64,000 nt of DNA from Piper betle (taxonomy: Eukaryota > Streptophyta > Magnoliopsida > Piperales > Piperaceae), in the NCBI GenBank assembly GCA_033002965.1, contig JAURVB010000030.1, positions 1-64,000 on the forward strand. The letters are read 5' to 3'. The translations under genes were made by a program, and so were the position numbers. Below, piece by piece: positions 1 through 10,035 of this stretch (the stretch's first letter is position 1; each line of letters opens with the position of its first letter). The notes beneath the pieces were generated by a model. It was not told where the DNA came from and made no database searches. It worked only from the letters and a program-made list of their open reading frames with translations.

Positions 1-398
1 TGGGCTGGGTCGTTGAGGAGTGGTATTAGAGCTGACCTTGTTCCGTGTTAGATGGTGGGCTGGATTAGGGACGTTCGCTAGACTGCCGATCACGGGCCAA
101 AAGGTCGTGGGCTGGGGTTAGCTACGGGCCAAGACTAGAAACGTTGGCTAGGTTGCCGGTCACGGGCCCGAAAGGACGTGGGCTGGGGCTAGCAACGGGC
201 CAAGAATAGGCATTTCGGGGACGAAATTTCCTAAGGTGGGTGGATTGTAAGATCCCTCAACTTAGTCCCACATCTAATACCTACTGGGAGAAGATCCTGT
301 TTATAAGTGGGAATGGACTTAGATCTTTAACTTCTAGGGTACCCAATGTAAAGAAATGACTTAGCCCATTACGTTGCACTTTGGGCTGGGTCGTTACA
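1..398 (+). mobile_element. TRIM element T1 (left LTR cut by window edge)
   Basis: The end of one LTR (GGGCTGGGTCGTT) is at 3-15, a PBS TGGTATTAGAGC at 21-32, a ~215-bp interior with GGGCTGG repeats, and a polypurine-side signature TTTCGGGGACGAAATTTCC near 206. A second LTR spans 246-398 (153 bp, TGTAAGATCCC to CGTTACA). The very short LTRs and interior with PBS and PPT but no gene define a TRIM. The right flank is a long-LTR fragment (family B below). Confidence 0.85.
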
Positions 399-1968
399 TA
401 GAAGCTCCAAGCGTGTCATTGCACCTAGGCGGCGAGCTCCTACTCTGTACCTACACAACAAACTAAATACTAACGCCCGCTAACTAAATGATGCATCAAA
501 CTCAATAAACATCACACAATACGAATAACATCCATCAACAGTCAAGTAATCATAAATATGAAAGTAATTCTAACTCATCCTATTCATACCAATTTTATTG
601 TGCTTTTCTAAGTTACATCGTTGTCACTTATCATGTTCCGACACGATCTACCTCATTAGATCACTAACTCTTCATTCACACTTAATCTCATCATGCAACT
701 CATTGTTTCATCCATCATTAAACATTAATCACATCAATAAACCAACCCTAGTATGCTGTGCTAACAATCATCAAGTTTAAAATATCAATTTGGAGGTAAT
801 TATACCTCACGTCATTGGCAATCGGCGACGGCTAGGGTTCCGTCGCGCGTCTCGGAAGCTCGAATTCGGCACTCATCGGCATCCAACAATCAATCGGGAT
901 CGACTGGATGAACTCCTCGGAAGATCCGGCAAATTCCAGCGAATCCAATTTTTCGGCAGGTTCTGGCGGTTTTTCGGTGGCTTCAGTGGTTTTCCGGCAA
1001 CCTTCCGGCGGTTTTCCGGCGACAATTGCCGGCGCCGTCTACTAGCTGGATAGGGGTCATATGGGGTACCATTGGAACCGGCTCGGTGAGCCCAACACAT
1101 CCACGATGTCGACATGGTCGGCCGAGGCGGTGGCTCACCGGAAAATGGCTAAAACAGAGGCTGTGGAGATGGTGGCTAGATCTGAGCCGGCCATGGTACG
1201 ACGCTCTGCTCCGTTCAGGAAGGTCACTGGGTGGTCGAGGGTGCTAAGGTGACCACCTGATTGTGGTGGCGATGGTTGCGGACGGCGGAATCGGCGATCC
1301 CACCGAAATGCAGCCACGGCACTAGAGAGGCGATTCTGGCGTCACGACGGCTTGGCGGCGGCCGGGGCTGGTCGGGCGGCAAGGCAACGTCGTGGCGGAG
1401 CTAGCAGGGGATGATCGGTGGCCGGGCGGGTGTCCACGGCAGCGGTGGCGACACACATAGTGGCGGCCCGTCGAGGTAGGGTCAGGGAAGAAAAGAAGGG
1501 CGCAGGGGTGTGTGGTGGCAAAGTCGTAAATATTGCTTGACTCGGTGTCCCACTCGAGTCAAAATAATATGTAAGTAGTAAAAAAATTCCAAAACAATTT
1601 GGGGAAAATCCCATAAAATCAAACAACACCAAAAAAAATCATAATGATATGCTCTAGAACTATAAACCCACCCAAAATGCCCGTAACGCGTCCTAACGCT
1701 GTAAACGGCCTAAACCTAATTCTACTATCCATTATATATCATAAAAAAAAATGAACTGCATACTCTCATATATTCTGATAACTCATTCTTTTCTGTTGTG
1801 TTCATGACGTTATCATCATATACTTAGGTACACTATGACCCTCATGGCTCATACACGAGACCGGCGTCGGCTCAGTACACGTGTTACTGAAACTGACTCG
1901 ACACGAAAAATAATGGTCGACCGGACCGGTTCTAAATATAAAACCCTAACTCGAATAGTGGGTTTTAC
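399..1968 (-). mobile_element. Mosaic of long-LTR fragments
   Basis: 399-540 matches family-B LTR DNA seen again near 57,410 and 42,340 (GCGAGCTCCTAC, ACTAAATACTAACG). A GC-rich block at 790-1,510 resembles GC-rich blocks of other LTRs; its end GGTGGCAAAG...TTGACTCGG near 1,508 matches those at 8,274, 13,782 and 62,205. At 1,957-1,968 it ends in GGGTTTTACA, typical of an LTR end. Small frames in the GC block look like composition artefacts. Confidence 0.6.
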
Positions 1969-2908
1969 ACTATTACTACTCGAAAACAATATCGATGCAT
2001 TACACAACTTACACACATAATACGACCCCGTGTCGGACTGAGTCAATTCTTTGACCCCGGTTGCACTCGGTGCATGGTGGTCAAATCTTGGCTCAGGCCG
2101 ACCAAGGCTACCAATAAGCAAAATATGATGTTCTACCTATTATACGTACCTGACTTGTGACTTCGTTTGACTGTGACCCATGAACCCTAATTTAAATGAG
2201 GGCAAAAATTATACATTAGTATAATTTTATTTTGCATGAACCTACATGCGACTTACATGACTAATATACTATCAGTTTTAAATGATGTAATTAGTTCATG
2301 TTAGTCTTCATTCCTTATTAAATTTTCAGCAATTCTAATGATAATTAATTATTAATTATCCCCATCCAAATCACCATTATCTAATTGATAATTAATTATT
2401 AACATGCCCATTTACAAAACAACTAAGCAATCGACAACATGCATAAGACGCTGGAGATCTAGCAACTTGGCAAGGCGTCTTCAACAACCCTTGGATGCAA
2501 GAATCCTAATGGAAACAAATAAGATGAGGGATGAAATACTCACACAGTAATGGGGAGGTCGCCTGGGATGGAGATGAGGGATGAAATACTCCCTCCTCCT
2601 GCGTATATATACACTTCAACCATTCCCTCAATTAAATTCTCACACCCCATCATCCATTGGTATTTCCTAGGTTCAACGACCCCTCATTAAATTCTCACAC
2701 CCCATCATCCATTGGAATTTCCTAGGTTCAATGACCCCTTTATTAAATTCTCACACCCCATCATCCATTCATTAATAGGTAATTTCTAGGTGATACTAAG
2801 TCGAACCATGACCGGTCGACTTGATAACCAACCATATATGTTCATCTATTTTATTTCATAATATTTAGGTTCGAGACTTGTGATAAAAATCATGGTTTTT
2901 ACAATCAC
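1969..2908 (-). mobile_element. Truncated 3' LTR of the gag-remnant element
   Basis: Matches the right-hand LTR from its post-array part onwards (ACTCGAAAACAATATCGATG; the GTCGGACTGAGTCAATTC block; the CATCATCCATTGG repeats) and ends TTTTTACA at 2,908. The array part and the TGTAACGACCC end are missing on the left. Confidence 0.75.
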
Positions 2909-3463
2909 CCCAACTTAGAAATATTTCGTCCCTGAAATATTATAACATCAAGATGATAAGCATGATTAATTATATCTTCGGGATCTCATGCTGCTCCTGT
3001 TGTTGCTTCAGGGGCTGACGACACTCATTTTGCAGGTGTCCCGTCCTTCTACAATTGTAGCACCGACAGGGCTCACTATATAACCCTGAATGCATCTTGT
3101 TGCAATTTTTACATAGTTGATACGGAATCTCCTGAAACTTCCTTTTGTGGTTCCCATCGACATTCCATTGATAGTTCTGCTGCCGGTGTTCTGCAGACCT
3201 GCTTTTGCTACTATCCTGGTTGGCATTCTTATGTTGCATAGTAGCCTTCTCTTGTTTCTATTCACGGACAAAATCGTACACCATCTAAAATTTATTCTGT
3301 TATGGTTCATTAAACAACTTTTTACAATGATTACTTCGGTTTGTTAGTGAGTCCACTAATTCCCTAATGACATACCCCATTGGAGAAAGATAAATATTGG
3401 ACTCTTCAACAACGTACTTGAGTCATAAGATGTGAGCTTTTGGGAAACCAAGCTCCGATACCA
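2909..3463 (-). mobile_element. Internal region of gag-only gypsy-type element
   Basis: Between the two LTRs. The PPT side reads as the complement of ATCACCCCAACTT, with the usual CGTCCCTGAAAT next to it; the PBS complement ctccgatacca is near 3,449-3,461. At only 555 bp it lacks protease, RT, RNase H and integrase, so it is non-autonomous. Confidence 0.75.
2970..3239 (-). pseudogene. Gag zinc-knuckle fragment
   Basis: An 89-codon open stretch reads CKNCNKMHSGLYSEPCRCYN then CRRTGHLQNECRQP. CYNCRRTGHLQNEC is a CCHC knuckle (C-x2-C-x4-H-x4-C), preceded by a C-x2-C-x4-H half knuckle, the layout of plant Ty3/gypsy Gag. N-terminal capsid sequence and all of Pol are absent. Confidence 0.85.
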
Positions 3464-3854
3464 CCTATAACGACCCACCCATTTGTTACAACATTGTGGG
3501 CCTAGCTGCGCTAGGTGTTACTCACAATTAAGCAAATATGTCTAACATTTTTTTAACAAAAACATATATAAAGATCCCACAGTCTTAGACCGTTTCCCAG
3601 TAGCCACACTTATTTCTCAAATAAATAAAAAAGGAGTCCTCATATTTATTTTGCTCCATGCCCTGGTTGTCAATCACCTAATTTCGTATCTGCACACCTG
3701 CAGAGGTAATTCCGCGTTAGTGATTTCAACACTAAGTAGTATAATAGATAAAACAGATCAAGTACATTCCACTATTTCCTTATGTTTATTTTAATATGTG
3801 GTGGAGCGATTCCACTATACTCCAAAACAATGTGGAGGAGGTATCCGTTGTGAT

Positions 3855-4275
3855 CCGCACACCCCGGCCATAGACCTTTTGTGGGGAGGCTACCACTACC
3901 GTCTCCAGTGCCAGTGCCTCACACACCCCAGCCGTAGCCTTTTTATGGGGAGGCTATCACTGCACTCAGGTGAATGCTATGCCCCATTTGTGGGGAAGCT
4001 CTCACTGCCAACTCTAGTGCCAGTGCCTCACACACCCCGGTCGTAGCCTTTTATGGGGAGCCTATCACTGCACTCAGGTGAATGCTACTGCCTCGTTTGT
4101 GGGAAGCTCTCACTGCCAACTCTGGTGCCAGTGCCTCACTCACCCCGGCCATAGCCTTTTTATGGGGAGACTATCACTGCACTCCAGTGCGATGGAGGAA
4201 TCGTTGTGCCTCGCTCACCCCGGCCGTAGCCTTTTTATGGGGCAGCTATCACTACTCCAAAACAATGTCGATGCC
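3855..4275 (-). repeat. 75-104 bp tandem array in the LTR slot
   Basis: Five copies centred on CACCCCGGCCGTAGCC then TTTTTATGGGGAGGCTATCA at about 3,861, 3,937, 4,036, 4,140 and 4,218. Spacings alternate between about 75-78 and 99-104 bp, because some copies carry an extra GGGGAAGCTCTCACTGCC segment. Short frames across it (VAFLWG...) are products of the repeat. Confidence 0.85.
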
Positions 4276-4279
4276 TTAC

Positions 4280-5419
4280 TGTTAAGTGTTTAAAATATAT
4301 AATATTTACCCATGTTTTTAATATGATTTTGTACTTCCCGGGTATAAATATTATTAATTAAGTAATATTTTACTTTATTTTTTAGTTAATTAATATTTTA
4401 TTATATATGCTTACTTTTGATGTTTTAATGCAGAAAAAGATGATTAAATTAAGCTTTGGAATTGATTGGTCCACCAATGGCTCACAATTCATAGTGTTCA
4501 ATGGAGTCGAATAGTTGGAAACTTGAAGGGACATTATAATTAATTAGACTACGTCGATTTGTGAACACCCTCTTCGAATTCTTGTATCTCCACTTCTATA
4601 TAAAGGAGTGGTCATTTGTTGTTGATCATATCTCATCTCTTGGCTTCGGAGTGTAGTGAAAGTAGTAGTTTTAGTTTTTGTAATTCCTTTTTCTTTTATA
4701 ATAAAAATTAGTTTCTTCTTTATAATGTTTTCTATTTTTATTATGGAGTAGTCTTATATTTCGTTCTAGAGAAGAATGGAACTTAATATGTTTTAATTGA
4801 ATTTATTTCACCTCTTATTCTTTTATTCAATCGGATTGTTTAAATTGTCATGTTCTAAATGCTAAGAGTAGATTGATCACCTATTTCGTAGATCATGAGG
4901 TTTAATTAGATTTCGGGAGAAATTAATTAGATTAGTCATTGATAATTCATCATATGACGAGTCTTTTGACTTGTTTGTCGTGGTCGGAAGATACACAATA
5001 CCGTATGCGATTGTAAGGCAAATCTTAATGCATTATTTTGTTCGATTAATTAATTATCACTGGGAGGTAGAAATTGAGGCAAAATAATAGAAGCATGAAG
5101 GAGCGGGAGCCACCATGTCATACAATTATCCTAGATCGACCATCTAAGGGAATAAAAGATAAGAGGAAGATTTAATGAAGATTAAATTCATGTTAAGGGA
5201 AATTCGACTATAGAACGAGTTTTATAATTTTAACTACGCTTTTTATTTAAGTTATTATTTAGATTTTGTTAAGTCAATTATTTCTGTTTTGTTCTTAATT
5301 TTATTTACTTTAATTAATTTAAGGAAATTCATCTCTCTAGTGGGAACGATTCTCAAATTGATCATCATACTACTTGTTTCGACCGTGTATACTTGCATGT
5401 TATTGAAAATAGTCTAACA
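4280..5419 (+). mobile_element. Solo LTR (1,140 bp) with target duplication
   Basis: TGTTAAGTG at the left and GTCTAACA at the right, flanked by cttac (4,275-4,279) and attac (5,420-5,424), four of five bases equal. Contains TATATAAAGGAG near 4,600 as a likely TATA box. Copia-like in style. Orientation inferred from the TATA and the TG/CA ends. Intact flanks of the host LTR continue on both sides. Confidence 0.8.
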
Positions 5420-6333
5420 ATTACATAATTTACGCACATAATATTACCCCAAGTCGGACTGAGTCAATTCTTTGACCCCGGTTGCACTCGGTGCATGGTG
5501 GTCAAATCTTGGCTCAGGCCGACCAAGGCTACCAATAAGGAAGATACGATGTTCTACCTATTATACGTACCTGACTTGTGACTTCGTCTGACTGTGACCC
5601 GTGAACCCTAATTTGAATGAGGGCATTAAATTATACATTAGTATAATTTTATTTTGCATGAACCTACATGCAACTTACATGACTAATATACTACCAATTT
5701 TAAATGATGTAATTAGTTCATGTTAGTCTTATTTCCTTATTAAATTTTCAGCAATTCTAATGATAATTAATTATTAATTATCCCCATCCAAATCACCATT
5801 ATCTAATTGATAATTTAATTATTAACATGTCTATTTACAAAACAACTAAGCAATCGACAAGAACCTCATGCATAAGACGCTGGAGATCTAGCAACTTGGC
5901 AGGGTGTCTTCAACAAACCTTGCATGCAAGAATCCTAATGGAAACAAATAAGATAAGGATGAAATACTCACACAGTAATGGGGAGGTTGCCTGGAAAGAG
6001 ATGAGGGATGAAATACTCCTCCTCCTGCATATATATACACTTCAACCATTCCCTCCATTAAATTCTCATGCCCCATCATCCATTGGTATTTCGTAGGTTC
6101 AACGATCCCCTTCATTAAATTCTCACACCTCATCATCCATTGGTATTTCTTAAGTTCAACGACCCCTTCATTAAATTCTCACACCCCATCATCCATTCAT
6201 TAATATGTATATTTCTAGGTGGCCTTAAGCTGAACCATGACCGGTCAACTTGATAACCAACCATATCGGTTCATCTATATTTATTTCATAATATTTAGGT
6301 TCGAGTTTTGTAATAAAAATCATGTTTTTTACA

Positions 6334-7813
6334 AGTCGTAGCTGCGAGTTTGAAATGTCCAGGTCCTTATAATCATTTGAAATGTTGTACTTTCCCTTGT
6401 TGGCACCCCTGGTCGGCATGAGCCTAGATTCGACCACCATGCACTCTAATGCAATTGGGGCTCAATCCAACACAGGGCCGCACCTTTAAAATTTTCTATG
6501 TGTATTACTATGTGTGTACTTATAATTAATTGTAATGTTGTATTGTCCGTTTAATTAATTGAAATGTTGTATATTACCCAAACTGGTATAATTATATAAA
6601 ATGCTGTATTTTCCCAAATTGGTATAACTATATTAAATGTTGTATTTTCCCAAATTGGTAGCCCTTGTCGGCACTAATCTCAGAATTAGCTGGGAGAGCG
6701 ATTTTTAATCTCACAATAACTGGGAGACCATGACTAATCTGAAAATGAATTGGGAGACCACCTAATCTCAGAATGAGCTGGGAGACGTTTTCTAATCTGA
6801 GAATGAACTGGGAAACAATTTTAATCTCAGAACGAACTGGGACACCATGACTAATCTCAAAATGAATTGGGAGACCACCTAATCTCAAAATGAGCTGGGA
6901 GACAATTTCTAATCTAAGGAATGAACTAGGAGACCATGACTAATCTCAAAATGAAATGGGAGACCACCTAATCTCATAATGAGCTAGGACATAATTTCTA
7001 ATCTCATAATGAACTGGGAGACTATGACTAATCTAAAAATGAATTGGGAGACCACCTAATCTCAAAATGAGCTGGGACACATATTCTAATCTCATAATAA
7101 ACTGGGAGACCATGACTAATCTCAAAATGAATTGGGAGACCACCTAATCTCAGAATGAGCTAGGGACAATTTCTAATCTCAGAATGAGCTAGGAGACAAT
7201 TTCTAATCTCAGAATGAACTGGGAGACTGTGACTAATCTCAAAATGAATTGGGAGACCACCTAATCTCAGAATGAGCTGGAGACAATTTCTAATCTCAGA
7301 ATGAGCCGGGAGACGACTTTTACTAATCTCAAAATGACCTGAGAGAGACAAATTACTACTCTCAGAATGACCAGAGAGATAATTAATAAAGACTTGTGTA
7401 ATAATGATAATAATAATGAGTGAAATGATAATAGGGATTATATTGACTTGTTTCATTTAATTATGCGGCTTAGTGGTTTTATCACTAATGCGAAATTGCC
7501 TCTGCAGGTGAGTAGTTTTGGACTGAAGAATAGAAGTGTGGTTGGTGGTTCTTTTACCAACCTAGGTCTGGTGAAGCGATAATAAAAATTTGGACATCCT
7601 TATTATTCTCTTGTGTTATAAATGTGGTTATGGAAAACGGTCCAAGACTGTGGGACGGTTATTTTATATTTTAGAGAACATGATTTATTGTTATGATTCA
7701 TATTATATGTTGCGAGACATATTTGCTGTATTTCAATTCATGTTCTAGAATGTTACATCTACATTACCTATATTTTAAAGTGACATCCGGTCTGGTTCAG
7801 GTGGATCGTTACA
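6334..7813 (+). mobile_element. Family-A LTR copy A1, 5'-truncated
   Basis: Runs from the AGCTGCGAG region through GGGCCGCACC, 38-bp repeats (AAATGTTGTATTTTCCCAAA), the 88-bp minisatellite, GCGAAATTGCCTCTGCAGG and the CCAAGACTGTGGGACGG segment, to GTGGATCGTTACA at 7,813. Confidence 0.75.
6668..7385 (+). repeat. Minisatellite: 28-30 bp units in 88-bp triplets
   Basis: About 25 copies of CTAATCTCAGAATGA(G/A)CTGG-GAGAC. Ends cycle between CAATTT, CATGA and CAC, giving a higher-order period near 88 bp (30+30+28). This is the longest of four such arrays in the window. Confidence 0.92.
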
Positions 7814-8349
7814 TCTTGGCCTTGATGTTGGGTTGTCTTGCGGGGAGAAGGAAGTGTTCCCGGCGGTGCTGCTGGCCGGACAGAGTGAACATTGTAGTCC
7901 TAGTGGTGCTGCTGGCCGGGAGTCACTCGCCTTGTTGCAGGACAGAGTTTGACATGGATAGTTGCTGTAAAGCACAATCTTTATGCTTCCAATTGGATTG
8001 GTAGGGAAGGGAGTGAAGGACGTGGTCTGGTGTTGGGTTGAAGAGGAAGATATCAGGCCTGGTTTGGTGCAGGACGTCGCCTTGGACAGCTGCTGTAAAA
8101 CGTGGACGTTATGATTCATCTTTGGCTGTTTTAATTCATTGTTGATGCTTGATTAGGATGTTTAGATGGTTGTTCAATTAGGTTGCATAGGGAAGAAGAA
8201 GGGTGTGATCTGAGTTGTGCCAAGGACAAAGCTGGAAGAAGAGAAGGGCCGATGGGAAGAAGAAGAAGCTCATTGTGGCAAATCTGTAAATATTGGTTGA
8301 CTCGTTACCGACTCGATTTAAAAATAATACGAACTCATAATAAATATTG
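7814..8349 (+). mobile_element. Middle fragment of a family-A LTR
   Basis: Matches 13,314-13,850 (CTTGGCCTTGA, GGCGGTGCTGCTGGCCGGAC, TATGCTTCCAATTGGATTGG). Joined directly to the 3' end of copy A1 and cut on the right by TRIM T2. Confidence 0.7.
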
Positions 8350-8683
8350 AACTTGGGTTAACCATTTTAAAGAAATGACTTAGGCCCATTACGTTGCACT
8401 TTGGGCTGAGTCGTTACAGCTAGGGACGTTGGCTAGGCTGCCTGTTATAGGCCAAAAAGGTCATGGGCTGGGGCTAGCAACTGGCCAAGTATATGCATTT
8501 CGGGGACGAAATTTCCTAAGGTGGGTCGATTGTGAGATCCCTCAACTTAGACCCACATCTAATACCTACTGGGAAAAGATCTTATTTATAAGTGGGAATA
8601 GACTATAGATTTTTAACTTGGGTTAACCATTTTAAAGAAATGGCTTAAGCCCAATACATTGCACTTTGGGCTGGGTCGTTACA
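8350..8683 (+). mobile_element. TRIM element T2, damaged
   Basis: Partial LTR 8,350-8,418 ends CGTTACA; the interior 8,419-8,530 lacks the PBS end (about 55 bp missing) but keeps TTTCGGGGACGAAATTTCC. The full right LTR is 8,531-8,683, 153 bp like T1. Confidence 0.8.
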
Positions 8684-9639
8684 TTTGGGGTCGAGGAATT
8701 AACTCAGTCCGACATGGGGCCGCACCTTTAAAATTACTATGTGGTCCATATAACTATTTGAAATGTTGTATTTTTCCAAACTGGTATAATTATTTGAAAT
8801 GTTGTATTTTCCCAAACTGGTAGCCTTTGTCGGTACTAATCTCAGAATGAGCTGGGAGACAATTTTTAATCTCAAATGAACTGGGAGACAATGACTAATC
8901 TCAGAATGAGCTAGGAGACCACCTAATCTCAGAATGAATTGGGAGACAATGACTAATCTCAAAATGAGCTGGGAGACCACCTAATCTCAGAATGAGTTGG
9001 GCGACAAATTTCTAATCTCAAAATGAAATGGGAGACCATGACTAATCTCAGAACGAGCTGGAGACCGCCTAATCTCAGAATAAGCTAGGAGACAATTTCT
9101 AATCTCAGAATAAGCTGGGAGACAATTTAAAATCTAAGAATGAGCTGGGAGACAACTCTTACGAATCTTAGAATAACCTGAGAGACAAATTACTAATCTT
9201 AGAATGACCTGAGAGATAATTACTAAAAGACTTCTAAAACGATAATAATAATAATAAAAATGGGTGAAATGATAATAGGGATTATATTGACTTGTTTCAT
9301 TTAATTATGCAGCTTAGTATTTTTATCATTGATGCGGAATTGCCTCTGTCGGTGAGCAGCTGTGGACTGAAGAATAGAAGCATGGTTCATGGTTCTTTTA
9401 CCAACCTAGGTATGGTGAATCGATAATAAAAAAATTGGACTTCCTTATTATTCTCTTGTGTTATAAATGTGGCTATGGGAAACAATCCGAGATTGGGGGG
9501 CTGTTATTTTATATTTTAGAGAACATGATTTATTGTTATGATTCATACTATATGTTGCGAGACTTATTTGCTGTATTTCAATTCATGTTTTGGAATGTTA
9601 CATTTACATTACCTATATTTTTAAGTAACACCCAGTATC
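8684..9639 (+). mobile_element. Family-A LTR copy A2
   Basis: Starts in the scaffold at ACTCAGTCCGACATGGGGCC, has its own minisatellite (8,838-9,225), the GCGGAATTGCCTCTG block and the LTR 3' part to about 9,639 (TAAGTAACACCCAG), where the opposite-strand array begins. Confidence 0.7.
8838..9225 (+). repeat. Minisatellite array, same family as 6,668-7,385
   Basis: About 13 units of AATCTCAGAATGAGCTGGGA with variants; orientation as in copy A1. Confidence 0.9.
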
Positions 9640-10035
9640 TGAGATTAGTCATGGTCTCTCAGTTCATTCTGAGATTAGAAATGTTTCTCCCAGCGCATTT
9701 TGAGATTAGGTGGTCTCCGAGCTCATTCTGAGATTAGTCATTGTCTCCCAATGCATTTTGAGATTAGAAATTTGTCTCCCAACTCATTCTAAGATTAGGT
9801 GGTCTCCCAGCTCCTTCTGAAATTAGTCATAGTCTCCCAGTTCATTCTGAGATTAGAATATGTATCCCAGCTCATTCTGAGATTAGGTGATCTCCCAGCT
9901 CATTCTAAGAATTGTCATGGTCTCCCAGTTCATTCTGAGATTATAATTTGTCTCCCAACTCATTCTAAAATTAGGTGGTCTCTCATCTCATTCTGAGATT
10001 AGTCATTGTCTCCCAGCTCATTCTAAGATTAGTGC
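9640..10035 (-). repeat. Minisatellite array, opposite orientation
   Basis: Units of TCTCCCAGCTCATTCTGAGA, the complement of the arrays at 6.7 and 8.8 kb. It faces the 8,838-9,225 array across about 415 bp. Confidence 0.9.

Larger units (their letters stand above)
3464..6333 (-). mobile_element. 5' LTR of the gag-remnant element, carrying a 75-104 bp array and a nested solo LTR
   Basis: Begins TATAACGACCC next to the PBS complement and ends TTTTTTACA at 6,333. Contains the shared scaffold: CAGTCTTAGACCGTTTCCCA, then GAGGTAATTCCGCGTTAGTG, then an array (3,855-4,270), then GTCGGACTGAGTCAATTC. A solo LTR of another family interrupts it at 4,280-5,419. It abuts a truncated family-A LTR at 6,334. 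Confidence 0.75.

Noticed and set aside
790..1640. Arg/Pro-rich frames in the GC-rich block as coding exons
   Set aside because: Composition-driven frames on both strands; the block recurs within LTRs (62 kb) with no conserved protein.
6660..10035. CRISPR-like array because of regularly spaced short repeats
   Set aside because: The spacers are themselves repeats, the host is a plant nuclear genome, and no cas genes are present.
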